DNA of 64,000 nucleotides. Origin: DAOLCO01 sp964612555. Lineage in GTDB: Bacteria > Bdellovibrionota_C > UBA2361 > SZUA-149 > DAOLCO01. Where the stretch lies: contig CAZTBW010000008.1 in NCBI GenBank assembly GCA_964612555.1, forward strand, positions 62,001-126,000, given 5' to 3'. How positions within the stretch are numbered: position 1 is the first letter of the stretch; the number at the start of each line of letters is the position of its first letter. This document shows, one piece after another, positions 26,363 through 36,123 of this stretch. The position numbers and the translations under genes are program-made. The notes under the pieces were generated by a model. That model saw only the letters and a list, made by a program, of their open reading frames with translations. It was not told where the DNA came from and did not search any database.

Positions 26363-27355
26363 ATGAGTACTGTTGCCGTCGATGTTGCTGTACAGGAATT
26401 TAATGCAATATTTGAACGACTGACTGCCGAAATAAAAAAAGCTATAGTCGGTCAGGAAGAAACAATTCAGCTCGTTGTTACCGCGCTCTTTGCAGGGGGG
26501 CATGTGCTCCTTGAAGGGTCACCTGGGGTCGGAAAGACGCTCCTTGTGCGTACTATCTCAGAAGCGCTCCAACTGGAGTTCCATCGTATTCAGTTTACTT
26601 CGGATTTGATGCCGAGTGACATTGCCGGTACTCAGATTCTTCTTGAAGATGAATCCGGAAAACGTCAGTTCCAATTCAGAAAGGGTCCGGTGTTTACCCA
26701 GTTATTATTAGCTGATGAAGTAAATCGTGCCGGACCCAAAACACAATCTGCACTGCTTGAGGCAATGGAGGAAAAGCAGGTTACTATTCTGGGACAGACG
26801 CATCAATTACCTCGACCTTTCTTTGTGCTTGCAACTCAAAATCCAATAGAGTTGGAAGGTACCTACCCGTTACCTGAAGCACAGCTTGACCGTTTTCTTT
26901 TTAAGATTTTAGTACCCTCCCCAAATGCGAGTGAGTTGAAAGAAGTTTTAAGCAGAACAACAGGCGATAAAGCACCTTCCATAAAGCCGATTCTTCCGCC
27001 GGATCAGGCAGTGACGCAGATACTGATAATGCAGAATCTTGTAAGAAAGGTTGTGGTATCTTCAAGTGTGCAGGACTTTCTGGTTGGAATAGTTTTTTCT
27101 CTAAACCCTGAAAACTCACTTGCTCCTAATCGGGTACGACAATACGTGCGGTTCTCTCCAGGTCCAAGAGGGGCGCAGGCAATCCTTCTTGCCGCAAAAG
27201 TAAGGGCTTTATGTTCTCAGCGTATGAATGTTTCGACAGATGATATCAAAGCGGTGCTCCTTCCCACGCTTCGACACCGAATGATATTACAGTTTCAGGC
27301 TGAGGCAGATGGAGTTACGGCGGATGATCTTATTCGAGAAGTGGGAAAGCTATAA
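26363..27355 (+). CDS. MoxR-family AAA+ ATPase
   Basis: At 330 aa it is a typical MoxR. Walker A is GSPGVGKT at residues 52-59. LLLADEVNRAGPKTQSALLEAM is the Walker B region, followed by FVLATQNPIELEGTYPLPEAQLDRF (sensor 1 and arginine finger), with a C-terminal lid domain. MoxR ATPases act as chaperones for metal insertion or complex assembly together with VWA proteins. The following genes encode a DUF58 protein and two VWA proteins, the standard partners. AAAGGA lies before the ATG. Confidence 0.95.
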   Translation: MSTVAVDVAVQEFNAIFERLTAEIKKAIVGQEETIQLVVTALFAGGHVLLEGSPGVGKTLLVRTISEALQLEFHRIQFTSDLMPSDIAGTQILLEDESGKRQFQFRKGPVFTQLLLADEVNRAGPKTQSALLEAMEEKQVTILGQTHQLPRPFFVLATQNPIELEGTYPLPEAQLDRFLFKILVPSPNASELKEVLSRTTGDKAPSIKPILPPDQAVTQILIMQNLVRKVVVSSSVQDFLVGIVFSLNPENSLAPNRVRQYVRFSPGPRGAQAILLAAKVRALCSQRMNVSTDDIKAVLLPTLRHRMILQFQAEADGVTADDLIREVGKL

Positions 27356-27370
27356 CACGTATTTTACTTA

Positions 27371-28222
27371 ATGAATATCAGACTTACTCCTGAAATTCTT
27401 AGACGACTTCAGCAGCTCCGGATTCATCTCAGAAGGGCAGTGCTGGGGCAGAGACAGGGAATGCATGCTTCGCTGAGAAAAGGATATGGTCTTGAGTTTT
27501 CAGAGTACAAGGCATATAGCCCCGGGGATGATTTTAGAAGTATAGACTGGAATGTTCTTGCAAGAACCGATAAGATATATACGAGACAGTATCGTGAAGA
27601 ACAGGACGTCAAAGTTCTTATAGTTCTTGATTACTCAAAATCACTTCACTATACTTCGCTTCCAAAACAACTTGCACTTGCAATCGCATACGTTACTCTT
27701 AATTCAGGCGATAAAGTTTCAGTGCTTTTACCTGGGGTTGCGCAGTCTCCCTGGTCATCTACCCCTGCTTCATACCATGCTATTGTTAAAATGCTTGAGA
27801 GTAAGCAGACGATACCTGAAACAGAGTTTCTGCACCATGTTGGGCGTGCCACCTCTGAAATGAAAGTTCCTGGAAGAGTATTTGTCATTTCAGATATGCA
27901 TTTTCCTTTGCAGGATTTGTTTTCTACTTTTGAATATCTCTATAAAAGAAATTTCGAAGCAACGCTCATAGAAATCAACACCATTGATGAATATCGCTTT
28001 GAATCTTCTTCTCTTTTTGTCGATTCAGAAACCAGTGAAGAACTTGATGCCATCATGACTGAAAACGATTTTATTCGTTTAAGAACGCTCTACCTTGCAC
28101 ACCACAAAGAAATAGAACGCGCATGTACACGATATAACTTCTCCCATACCGATATCCCCATAAAAACGCCTCTGGAGGACGCACTTTTTATACACGCACT
28201 ACAGGGAGGTGTTTTCTCTTAA
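27371..28222 (+). CDS. DUF58 (VWA-like) protein of the MoxR operon
   Basis: The 283-aa protein is soluble. The DUF58 signature is GLEFSEYKAYSPGDDFRSIDWNVLART with a KIYTRQYREEQD segment. A VWA-like fold follows with an incomplete MIDAS (VLDYSKSL) and ISDMHFP. DUF58 proteins nearly always follow a MoxR gene and are thought to be its substrate or adaptor. The start is 15 nt after moxR and the next gene starts directly after this stop. Confidence 0.92.
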   Translation: MNIRLTPEILRRLQQLRIHLRRAVLGQRQGMHASLRKGYGLEFSEYKAYSPGDDFRSIDWNVLARTDKIYTRQYREEQDVKVLIVLDYSKSLHYTSLPKQLALAIAYVTLNSGDKVSVLLPGVAQSPWSSTPASYHAIVKMLESKQTIPETEFLHHVGRATSEMKVPGRVFVISDMHFPLQDLFSTFEYLYKRNFEATLIEINTIDEYRFESSSLFVDSETSEELDAIMTENDFIRLRTLYLAHHKEIERACTRYNFSHTDIPIKTPLEDALFIHALQGGVFS

Positions 28223-28223
28223 C

Positions 28224-30065
28224 ATGTCATTCTTTCCTTCATTTAGTAATCCTCTGGCTTTTCTTGGACTACTTGGGATAGGAGTGCTCTACTATGCATA
28301 TCGAAAAGCTAAAAGCAGTAACAAAAAAGAAATACCCTCACTATTTTTTATTAAGCAACTTGAGTTACCAAAGCAGGCACACAAAAGTAAAAAACTGCCT
28401 CTGCGCTTTTATCTGGAATCGCTGTTTGTTTTGTTGTTAGTGCTGTATCTGGCAAATCCTGAAATGCCCCGAGCCGGAAAAAGAGTGGCAATTGTTTTAG
28501 ATCGTTCCATGAGTATGGGAGTTGTTAATTCTCAAGGAGTGGCAAGGTACAAGGAAGCTTCAGATTTATTTTTTGAGCGTCTGGAAAAAAAATCATCTGC
28601 TAATGAATATGTCTTGTATCAGCTTCCTTTGTTTCTTAATCGGGATATCGTGAATTTTGCTGACATAGAAACCTTTGAAACCAAAGATGAAATAAAAAAA
28701 CGTATTTCTTCGATGGAACCGGTTTCATTTACTGATGGACTGGAACAGGCGATTCCTGAGCTGGCAGAGCACCTTGTGAGAAACAAGTTTGATGAATTAT
28801 TTATTATTTCGGATAAACTCGTACATGGTTCTCCCCATGAGTCTCTTACACTAAAATCAGTATCCGTTGGTTCATCTGAAAATAATCTTTATTTGATATC
28901 TGCAAGAACTCGAATTGAGACCGGAGCTTCGGTTGCTCTTGATATCGCATATGGGTTTAGTGGGAGTGGCTCGACCAGTGTCACTTTTGAAGTTAAGGAG
29001 ATTTCTCCTAATGAGACGGTTCTGGAAAAGAGACAATCTGTGATTCAGGGTGGCTCAGAAAAAATTGAAACAGTGCTCCTTGGAGGAAATCTCCATAAAC
29101 GAAATGCCATTCTTCAAATTGAAGCGAAAATTTCACCGGTGAGAGACTCTCTTGAAGTTGATAATGAACTGTATCTGGTTCATGCACCCGAAATAATTGA
29201 ATCACCGGTAGTCTTTATAAGTCCTGATACAAAGAGAGATAAAAAAATAAGGGAAAGTCTTGAAGTAGCACTTCAAAAAAACCTCATGCACCTTGGGTGT
29301 AAAAATGTAGATGCTTTTCTGGAGAAAAATAGTCGTAAGAACTCGCTATATATATACTATAAGTGCCCTGCTCCTGAAGTGTTATATGGGAACACTTTAG
29401 TTGTCTTACCATCGCAGTCAAGCGCACTTCTGCCAATTAAAGAAGTAAAAACAAAACCTCAAATAACTTCCTGGAACAGTGCTCATGAGATAACAAGGTA
29501 TCTGAAACTATCAATACTCTCTCTTCCAAATGGAGTGCTCTTTAATCAGATACCCTGGGGTAGTGCAGTAATTTCTGCTTCTGAAGGGGCTTTACTTCTA
29601 GCCGGAAGCAGTGAGGGTATGAAGCTTGTAGTTTCAGGAATTGAACTACTCCCATTTGAAGGGAGCAGAAATAAGGTCGGAAGTATTCTGCTTCTAAACA
29701 TATTTGCCGCACTTCAATCATTAAGTGATGAAACGGGTAGAAATACATACACAAGAGATCAGTTTAGTGAACTTCAGCAACTTACTCCTTCACGAATGAA
29801 AAAAGAGGAGGAGTTTTCACTTCTTGAAAGCGGTATCTATAAAGGTGTTTTTAAAGAAAGTGGTAAAAAAACCGTTTTTAATGTTCAAAATTTTTATCCT
29901 GAAGAGTCTGATACCTGGACAAAAATTAAACACTCTTTTGGAGAAGAACCTATAGTAATTTCAGAAGATGTGGCAGCATCATATGCCCGTTATCTTTTAT
30001 TTGCAGGAATAGGGGTACTGCTTCTTGATCTTTTACTGATAGCAATGTTCAGGAGGGAAGTATGA
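28224..30065 (+). CDS. BatA-like membrane VWA protein
   Basis: The 613-aa protein begins with the aerotolerance-regulator N-terminal domain (PF07584: SFFPSFSNPLAFLGLLGIGVLYY). A second membrane helix (residues 70-87) is followed by a VWA domain with MIDAS VLDRSMSMG and a TDGLEQAIPEL helix. A long periplasmic region and a C-terminal transmembrane segment (about 590-608) complete it. The start is set at ATG 28224, 1 nt after the DUF58 stop. A GTG at 28209 lies inside the GGGAGG ribosome site, which makes it unlikely. Its last bases overlap the next ATG (ATGA). Confidence 0.88.
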   Translation: MSFFPSFSNPLAFLGLLGIGVLYYAYRKAKSSNKKEIPSLFFIKQLELPKQAHKSKKLPLRFYLESLFVLLLVLYLANPEMPRAGKRVAIVLDRSMSMGVVNSQGVARYKEASDLFFERLEKKSSANEYVLYQLPLFLNRDIVNFADIETFETKDEIKKRISSMEPVSFTDGLEQAIPELAEHLVRNKFDELFIISDKLVHGSPHESLTLKSVSVGSSENNLYLISARTRIETGASVALDIAYGFSGSGSTSVTFEVKEISPNETVLEKRQSVIQGGSEKIETVLLGGNLHKRNAILQIEAKISPVRDSLEVDNELYLVHAPEIIESPVVFISPDTKRDKKIRESLEVALQKNLMHLGCKNVDAFLEKNSRKNSLYIYYKCPAPEVLYGNTLVVLPSQSSALLPIKEVKTKPQITSWNSAHEITRYLKLSILSLPNGVLFNQIPWGSAVISASEGALLLAGSSEGMKLVVSGIELLPFEGSRNKVGSILLLNIFAALQSLSDETGRNTYTRDQFSELQQLTPSRMKKEEEFSLLESGIYKGVFKESGKKTVFNVQNFYPEESDTWTKIKHSFGEEPIVISEDVAASYARYLLFAGIGVLLLDLLLIAMFRREV

Positions 30066-32632
30066 TACCTGATTCCTTTCTCTCTTCACTGCAAACTCTT
30101 ACCTTTATCGAGTTTTTGGATAAAACAATCTGGTATCTGTTTATTCCATTTTTTTTATTGTGCTTATTTGTATGGGTATTAAAAGTTCGAAAACTTATTC
30201 CCTTGTTGCTTCGTTTGCTTGTTGTAGCATCACTTATTTGTGCAGCTTCTATTCCCTTTATCAGCACTACTTCTTTTTTAGATAGTCCCCACAGGGTATT
30301 TCTTCTGGATATTTCAAAAAGTATGAATGATCGTGCGTTAGAGGATTGTATTCAAAAAGCGCTCCGTATTTCAAAAGATGTAAAAATGAAGGTGTATCCT
30401 TTTGATGCCAGGCTGATGGAATCTTTTGATGTAACACCGGGGAAGGAAAAAGAGTTACTTAAAACCCTGGGAAAGAAACGATCTGAATCACTTACCAATT
30501 ACGAGGAGACCTTTCAGATGCTGAGTTCCTATCTTCAGTCAGAAGATGTGCTCTTTTGTTCTGATGGGCGTGAAACTGCGGGAGCAGTTGGAGGGGTTTT
30601 TTCGGAGTTGAAAAGAAAGAGTATCAGAGTTCACCCTTTTTTCCCCGATAATCGCTTGCTCCAGCCTGATGAGGTTCTGATTACTTCCTTCACCGGACCT
30701 CTGCTTATTCAACATGGTCAGGCAGCCCAATTTAGCGCCTCCCTTCGTAACCCGACAAAGGAGGCATTTTCAGGAACCATTGGTTTTGCAGTAAACGGAG
30801 CTTCAAAATATCAGAAGCAAATTACGGTTGAACCTGGGCGGGAACTTACCATTTCTGAATATTTCAGGGAGCTTCCGGTTGGGCTTCATAAAATTACTTT
30901 TTCAGTTGCAGGAGAAGATGAAAGAAGCCGCTGGATTGAAGTTAAGGAGCGTCCACGACTTTTACTTATTCATGGAAGAGCGAATGAAGCTAATCTGACA
31001 GAAAATCTTTTAAAAACTCTTGGGTATGAACGTGAAAGTCTTGTTATAGGAAAAAACTCTCTTCCTGATTCACTTGATAATTACAGTGGTATCATTTTGA
31101 ATAACGTAGCTGAGAAGCAGCTAACAAAAGAGTTTCAAAGAAAGCTTAAAGCGCATGTTGAAAAAGGCAGTGGGCTTCTCATTTTGGGAGGGGATGCGAG
31201 CTTTGGACTGGGAGGTTATAAAGGCAGCGTGCTTGAAGAAATATCACCACTTGAATCAGTTCCGCCTCGTTCAAAAGTGCAAAAACTGCCTTCTGCGGTA
31301 GCTTTGGTTATAGACAAATCCGGAAGTATGCAGGTTGAAGGCAGAATGATGGCAGCACGACTTGCTGCTTTAAACACTATTAACGGTCTTTCAGATGAAG
31401 ATTATATTGTAATTGTAGGATTTGATCATGCGCCACTTGTGGTGATGGATCTTCAAAAAGTTTCAGTAGCAAAGCAACAGGCTGAAATGAGACTTAGAAA
31501 TCTCGATGCTGATGGAGGTACAAATCTTCTTCCTGCTCTTTCAAGGGCAAGGTACAGACTTTCGGGTGTTTCTGCCGGGAAAAAGCATATAATAATTCTC
31601 ACAGATGGTATTTTTCCAAATACAGGAAATGAATTTGCAAATGAAATAAATACAATTAAGCGTGAGGGGATTACCATGTCCACCATTGCGCTTGGGCTTG
31701 ATGCAGACGTTCCCTTTATGAAACTTTTAGCTCAACAAGGGGGTGGGCAATTTTATCAGGTTATGAACGCTTCAACTCTCCCGAGGATATTTCTGGATGA
31801 TATTAAAGTGGTGATCGGAGAAGATACCATGAGGGAGCAGTCTGATTTTCCGGTTCTTCCGGGACCTGCGGGCATTATCTCAAGTTCTATTCATCATTTT
31901 CCTTTTTTAAAAGGATTTGTTGAAACCAAAGCGAAAGACAGGGCACAGGTAGAGCTTATAAGCAGAAAAGGGAACGAGGTATTTCCAATATTTGCAAGCT
32001 GGATTTTTGGTACGGGAAGAGTGTATGCCTTTGCTTCAGATCTTGTGGGCAGATGGTCAAGTTCATGGCTCAGGTGGCCTCAGATAGGTAATTTCTGGGA
32101 TGATATATTCAAAAAACTGAAAGGGACTCAGGATAGTACTACTGATGATATTAAATTTGACATTCGGTATCACGTGCAGGGGAGTAGAATATTTTTTGAA
32201 TTGTTTATATATGAAAAAGAACTTGGGCAGATTCGTTCCGGTGCTGCGGAACTACGAAGTAAGAACAGTGAGAAAAAGCAAAGTTTTACCTTTGAGAGAA
32301 AAGAAGCAGGCAGATTTGAAGGTTCGCTTCCTATAGACCAGGCAGGGGATTATATACTTTCTACCATTTTTGATACTACCCCACTCCCCCCCCTTGGGAT
32401 TTCAGTGTCTGCAAGTGAGCTTGGTGAGATTCGAGGGCAAGGAGTGGATATTACTTTTCTTAACCGACTTGCCCGCACTACAGGAGGTGTGGTGAATCCT
32501 TCAGCAGAGGACTTAAGCACCCGTGAAAGTAAGGAAATAGTCATACCGAAAACGTATTCTTTGCCATTCGTAATTTTGACCCTTATACTGTTGCTAGTAG
32601 AGGTGATATTACGAGAGAGACGAAAAATATGA
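30062..32632 (+). CDS. Large membrane VWA protein of the Bat/MoxR operon
   Basis: The 856-aa protein has two N-terminal transmembrane segments (about 22-40 and 45-66). A first, degenerate VWA segment (VFLLDISKSMND) is followed by an Ig-like stretch and a GATase1-like domain (LLIHGRANEANL, then GSGLLILGGDASFGLGGY). A complete VWA domain follows with MIDAS IDKSGSMQVEG and DGGTNLLPAL, and a final transmembrane helix lies near 835-850. This layout matches the YegL/GATase-like-fold VWA proteins that end many Bat operons. MIDAS sites bind divalent metal for protein-protein contact. The start overlaps the preceding stop by 4 bp. Confidence 0.85.
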   Translation: MIPDSFLSSLQTLTFIEFLDKTIWYLFIPFFLLCLFVWVLKVRKLIPLLLRLLVVASLICAASIPFISTTSFLDSPHRVFLLDISKSMNDRALEDCIQKALRISKDVKMKVYPFDARLMESFDVTPGKEKELLKTLGKKRSESLTNYEETFQMLSSYLQSEDVLFCSDGRETAGAVGGVFSELKRKSIRVHPFFPDNRLLQPDEVLITSFTGPLLIQHGQAAQFSASLRNPTKEAFSGTIGFAVNGASKYQKQITVEPGRELTISEYFRELPVGLHKITFSVAGEDERSRWIEVKERPRLLLIHGRANEANLTENLLKTLGYERESLVIGKNSLPDSLDNYSGIILNNVAEKQLTKEFQRKLKAHVEKGSGLLILGGDASFGLGGYKGSVLEEISPLESVPPRSKVQKLPSAVALVIDKSGSMQVEGRMMAARLAALNTINGLSDEDYIVIVGFDHAPLVVMDLQKVSVAKQQAEMRLRNLDADGGTNLLPALSRARYRLSGVSAGKKHIIILTDGIFPNTGNEFANEINTIKREGITMSTIALGLDADVPFMKLLAQQGGGQFYQVMNASTLPRIFLDDIKVVIGEDTMREQSDFPVLPGPAGIISSSIHHFPFLKGFVETKAKDRAQVELISRKGNEVFPIFASWIFGTGRVYAFASDLVGRWSSSWLRWPQIGNFWDDIFKKLKGTQDSTTDDIKFDIRYHVQGSRIFFELFIYEKELGQIRSGAAELRSKNSEKKQSFTFERKEAGRFEGSLPIDQAGDYILSTIFDTTPLPPLGISVSASELGEIRGQGVDITFLNRLARTTGGVVNPSAEDLSTRESKEIVIPKTYSLPFVILTLILLLVEVILRERRKI

Positions 32633-33273
32633 TCAAAATAGCAGTAAGATTTTTAATTATAATTTTTGTTTTTGTGCCCATGTGGCTCTCATCTACGGTA
32701 AGCGCTGAGGATGTAACTCCTCGCCCTCTTCAGAAGGGTCTCTATCTTTGTGATGGAATATGGACGACCAATGCCTGTGATGCACCTGAGTCGGTGTTAC
32801 CATATCGGGAATCTTCAGGTGATTCACATTCACCAGAACGAGTAAGAAAGAAAAAAATAGAAGAGATACTTCATCCGGTAAGAATCAAAGCTTCCGATAT
32901 TAGAAATACATATTATGCCCGGTATGATATTTCTTATGTAGAAAATTTGTGTACTGATCTTGTTACTTCAATCGCTGATTGTGTTGATGCTGCAATGGCT
33001 GAGCATGAAAAACTTTTGAACTACGAAATCAAGCTTCGTGAACAGGAGCTTAAGAAGATGGAACTTTCACAGCAAAAACAGAAAGTTGAAACGGAGATTA
33101 CTATTCAGAACATTCATCCTCAGCCCGTATATATAGGTCCTGGTATTATTCCCCCGCGCCCCAGACCTCCGTCTATTACTCCTCCCGGAAACCGTCCCTC
33201 TCATGGTCATCACCTGATACCACGACCAAATCCCGGACAAAGTTTATCTATACCGGGTGTGAGAAGAAATTAA
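32629..33273 (+). CDS. Small exported proline-rich protein, last gene of the Bat/MoxR operon
   Basis: I do not recognise a family. The 214-aa protein has a clear Sec signal peptide (residues 1-25, hydrophobic core IIIFVFVPMWLSS, cleavage near VSA-ED). The mature N-terminus has two pairs of cysteines (YLCDGIWTTNACDAP; ENLCTDLVTSIADC) that could form disulfides. A coiled-coil-like stretch follows (EHEKLLNYEIKLREQELKKME), then a proline/glycine-rich tail (PPRPRPPSITPPGNRPSHG). The start overlaps the preceding stop by 4 bp, so it is part of the operon. It may be a periplasmic partner or substrate of the VWA proteins. Confidence 0.75.
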   Translation: MIKIAVRFLIIIFVFVPMWLSSTVSAEDVTPRPLQKGLYLCDGIWTTNACDAPESVLPYRESSGDSHSPERVRKKKIEEILHPVRIKASDIRNTYYARYDISYVENLCTDLVTSIADCVDAAMAEHEKLLNYEIKLREQELKKMELSQQKQKVETEITIQNIHPQPVYIGPGIIPPRPRPPSITPPGNRPSHGHHLIPRPNPGQSLSIPGVRRN

Positions 33274-33553
33274 ATGGATTAAGGGATGGCATTAAATTGA
33301 GAGAAGCGGCTGAAAATGCAATTGTTTTGAGTATCAATCACGAGCCCTGCGACTATTGATCAAAAAACCAACACTGGCAGAGCCCACGAGATACTCAAAT
33401 GACCCAAAGAACAGAAACCTGAAAAAACCCTTGAGCCACTTCTCTCAGAAGTAGCTATCGACACATAAGGGGCAAAGCTTGATATGGTATAAGCAGAAGT
33501 ATAAGCAGAATGGGAATTTTTCTTAATACAGTTTATTTTATTATCACGACTGA
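33274..33553. other. Gap with possible decayed coding sequence
   Basis: No intact gene is seen in these 280 bases between convergent genes. Two plus-strand stretches read like protein in different frames: about 33274-33358 (DGIKLREAAENAIVLSIN then stop) and about 33359-33447 (KKPTLAEPTRYSNDPKNRN). A frameshifted remnant could give this pattern, but I cannot assign a family. No terminator hairpin is obvious. Confidence 0.35.
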
Positions 33554-34492
33554 TTATTCGGATTCAGCAAGATATCGCTCTGCTTCAATAGCTGCCATAC
33601 AACCAGAACCGGCAGCGGTAACAGCCTGGCGAAATACATGGTCTTGTACGTCACCAGAGGCGAAGACACCCGGAATATTGGTTTTTGTGCTGTCAGGATG
33701 AGTTATCAAATATCCGTTCTCATCCATATCGAGAATTCCCTTAAAGAGATCAGTATTGGGAGTGTGTCCTATCGCGTAGAATAATGCCGCACACTCGATT
33801 TCGGAACGCTCTTTTGTTGTTGTATGTTCGAGTACCGCGCCCTTTAATCCTTCTTTCTGGTTGCCCAGTAATTCCACCACATTCTGACTATAGACTATTT
33901 CAATTTTATTATTCTTAAGAACCCGATCTGCCATGATTTTAGAAGCTCTGAATTCATCTCTCCTGAGAATCAGTCGAACTCGTTTTCCAAATTTGGTGAG
34001 AAACACTGCTTCTTCACATGCAGAGTCTCCTCCACCAACTACCACAATCTCCTGATCTCTAAAAAATGCACCATCACAAGTTGCACAGGTTGAAAGCCCA
34101 AAACCCATAAGCTCTGACTCTTTATCCAGACCTAGAGTCCTTGCAGTTGCACCGGTTGAAATTATCAAAGCGTCACAGGTGTATTCATCTTTTTCGATAA
34201 ACACAGAGAATGGTTTTTTGGAAAGATCAACTCTGGTAACCCAGCCTGTAAGTACTTTTGACCCAAATCGCTCTGCCTGTTTTCTCATTTCATCCATTAG
34301 ATCAGGACCCATAATGCCCTCAGAAAAACCGGGGAAATTTTCAACATCCGTTGTTGTGGTGAGTTGTCCACCAGGTTGAGGTCCCTGAATGATCAATGGA
34401 GAAAGGTTTGCCCGTGCAGTGTAAACACCCGCAGTAAGCCCCGCAGGTCCGGTTCCTAAAATGATGATGTGATGATGATTTGATGAATTCAT
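33554..34492 (-). CDS. trxB: Thioredoxin-disulfide reductase
   Basis: TrxB passes electrons from NADPH through FAD to thioredoxin. The 312-aa product has the FAD motif ILGTGPAGLTAGVYTARA, GGQLTTTTDVENFPG, the redox-active CATC pair in STCATCDGAFF, the NADPH motif VVGGGDSACEEA, and a C-terminal GVFASGDVQDHVFRQAVTAAG. The start is the ATG with A at 34492, with AGGA 10 nt upstream. A longer frame to 34576 would run into the divergent gene's control region and adds residues absent from the family. Confidence 0.97.
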   Translation of the reverse strand: MNSSNHHHIIILGTGPAGLTAGVYTARANLSPLIIQGPQPGGQLTTTTDVENFPGFSEGIMGPDLMDEMRKQAERFGSKVLTGWVTRVDLSKKPFSVFIEKDEYTCDALIISTGATARTLGLDKESELMGFGLSTCATCDGAFFRDQEIVVVGGGDSACEEAVFLTKFGKRVRLILRRDEFRASKIMADRVLKNNKIEIVYSQNVVELLGNQKEGLKGAVLEHTTTKERSEIECAALFYAIGHTPNTDLFKGILDMDENGYLITHPDSTKTNIPGVFASGDVQDHVFRQAVTAAGSGCMAAIEAERYLAESE

Positions 34493-34726
34493 GCAATAAA
34501 TTCCTAGTATAAAAGCTTGCTTCACGCTGAATGCATATAACTTACATGATATTACTAAGGAGTGCAAATCGGTCAAATGACAAGGGTTTTAGATGTGACC
34601 CTGTCGCAGGAAACAGCGGTTTCCCTTTTATCTTCTATTTTCGGGTTTCAGGACAAGAAAGTTGTAAAGCAAATCCTGAATTCAACCGTTTTTCCTTTAG
34701 TGAATAATATAAAAGGTCTTCATGTT

Positions 34727-36091
34727 ATGAAATCATTACGAATTATTTCCTTAACACTCATTTCATTTTTGTTTCTAACTCTTAGTGCGTGTTCGGGTAT
34801 CTTTGATGTGAAAGGTATACGTCCTTCACTTGCTGTTGATGCAGCAATGGATCTGGGAAAATCTATAACCATGAGCGATGATGAAGTAAAAGACCTGGCA
34901 AAGGGTTTTGCCAATGACTATGACCGCAGAAATCGCGTCGCTCCACCAAATAGCAGCTATGCAAGACGGCTTAATGCACTTGTTAAAAATCACACTAAAG
35001 AAGATGGACTTGATCTAAACTATAAAGTGTATCTGGCTAATCAGGTCAATGCATTTGCCATGGCAGATGGGACGATCAGATTTTATAGTGGCTTGATGGA
35101 TATGATGAATGACGATGAGCTTCTGTTTATCTTGGGACATGAGATCGGTCATGTACAACACGGACATATCGCAAAAGCTACGAAACTTTCTGCAGCAGCT
35201 TCAGGAGTTAGAAAAGGAGTGGCAAGCACTTCCTCTGTTGCAGGTGATGTCGCAGCAACTGCTGCGGGTGGTTTATTAGAAAAGCTTGTTAACATGCAAT
35301 TTTCTCAATCACAGGAATATGAAGCAGATGAGTATGGAGTAAATTTCATGAAGCGTCATGGATATAATGTAGATGGTGCAATTACTTCCTTCAACAAGCT
35401 TGCAAAACTGGAAAGAAAAGGTGGAACATTTGCTAATCTGATATCATCACACCCAACTTCAAAAAAACGCGCCGATGCACTTGCAAAAATAATCGGAGAT
35501 GACAGCAAGGTTAAATTTGCCGAAATATCTGATGATGATGCATCAGTTGATGCTGAGCCGTCTGTGGTTGTATCAAATGATAGCGATATGCCTTCTGAAG
35601 CAAAAGGGATGACTTCCGGTCAGGTAGCTTCTCAGGAAGGGGAACTCCGTGGAGAACAAGAAATAGAAATAGCCTCTTCTCATTCTGATGATATGGAGCA
35701 GTATCCCAGAAGAGCATCCTCTCATAATAAGGTAAACAAGGTTACTTCTCAAGAAAGTGCAGGCGGTGATGGTTGGTATATTCAGGTGCTTGCAAGTACT
35801 GATAAATCAGGTGCATATGCGATTATTAAAAAACTAAAAGACCTTGGGTTTAGTTCCTCTGAACAGGTGGTGACCGTGCGGGGATCTGAATATCACCGTG
35901 TTCTTGTTGGACCTTTTAGTTCCAAAATAGAAGCAGAGGATGGGATTCAGAACGTAAGAGATGCGGGTGTTTCCCGTGAGATGCCATTTATCCGCTACGT
36001 ATCTGATGAAGTATCTGACAAAAGGGCTTCTGTAGCACCACATTACGATCGAAAAAATCATCAGGAAGAACGACTATCTCAACTAAGATAG
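34727..36091 (+). CDS. M48 metallopeptidase lipoprotein with C-terminal SPOR domain
   Basis: The 454-aa product starts with a lipoprotein signal peptide whose lipobox is LSAC (Cys about residue 21). The M48 domain follows, with zinc motif HEIGHVQHGH and third ligand in EYEADEYG. A disordered Ser/Glu-rich linker leads to a SPOR domain (GWYIQVLASTDKSGAYAIIKKL to VLVGPFSS). This combines a LoiP/YcaL-like periplasmic protease with a domain that binds denuded septal murein. The longer frame from 34562 is rejected: the ATG at 34727 has AAGGT upstream and makes a proper lipoprotein signal. Confidence 0.9.
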   Translation: MKSLRIISLTLISFLFLTLSACSGIFDVKGIRPSLAVDAAMDLGKSITMSDDEVKDLAKGFANDYDRRNRVAPPNSSYARRLNALVKNHTKEDGLDLNYKVYLANQVNAFAMADGTIRFYSGLMDMMNDDELLFILGHEIGHVQHGHIAKATKLSAAASGVRKGVASTSSVAGDVAATAAGGLLEKLVNMQFSQSQEYEADEYGVNFMKRHGYNVDGAITSFNKLAKLERKGGTFANLISSHPTSKKRADALAKIIGDDSKVKFAEISDDDASVDAEPSVVVSNDSDMPSEAKGMTSGQVASQEGELRGEQEIEIASSHSDDMEQYPRRASSHNKVNKVTSQESAGGDGWYIQVLASTDKSGAYAIIKKLKDLGFSSSEQVVTVRGSEYHRVLVGPFSSKIEAEDGIQNVRDAGVSREMPFIRYVSDEVSDKRASVAPHYDRKNHQEERLSQLR

Positions 36092-36115
36092 TTAACCCGC
36101 ATATATACGGGTTAA
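36092..36115. repeat. 8-bp perfect hairpin just after the M48 gene
   Basis: TTAACCCG (36092-36099) and CGGGTTAA (36108-36115) pair around CATATATA, starting immediately after the stop codon. No T-run follows, so it may protect the mRNA 3' end or be a weak terminator. Confidence 0.6.
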
Positions 36116-36123
36116 GAAATATT

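Noticed and set aside
34493..34576. N-terminal extension of trxB
   Set aside because: The family starts at the FAD-binding strand. The ATG at 34492 has AGGA at good spacing.
34562..34726. N-terminal extension of the M48 lipoprotein
   Set aside because: A start at 34727 yields a proper signal peptide and lipobox; the extension would bury it.
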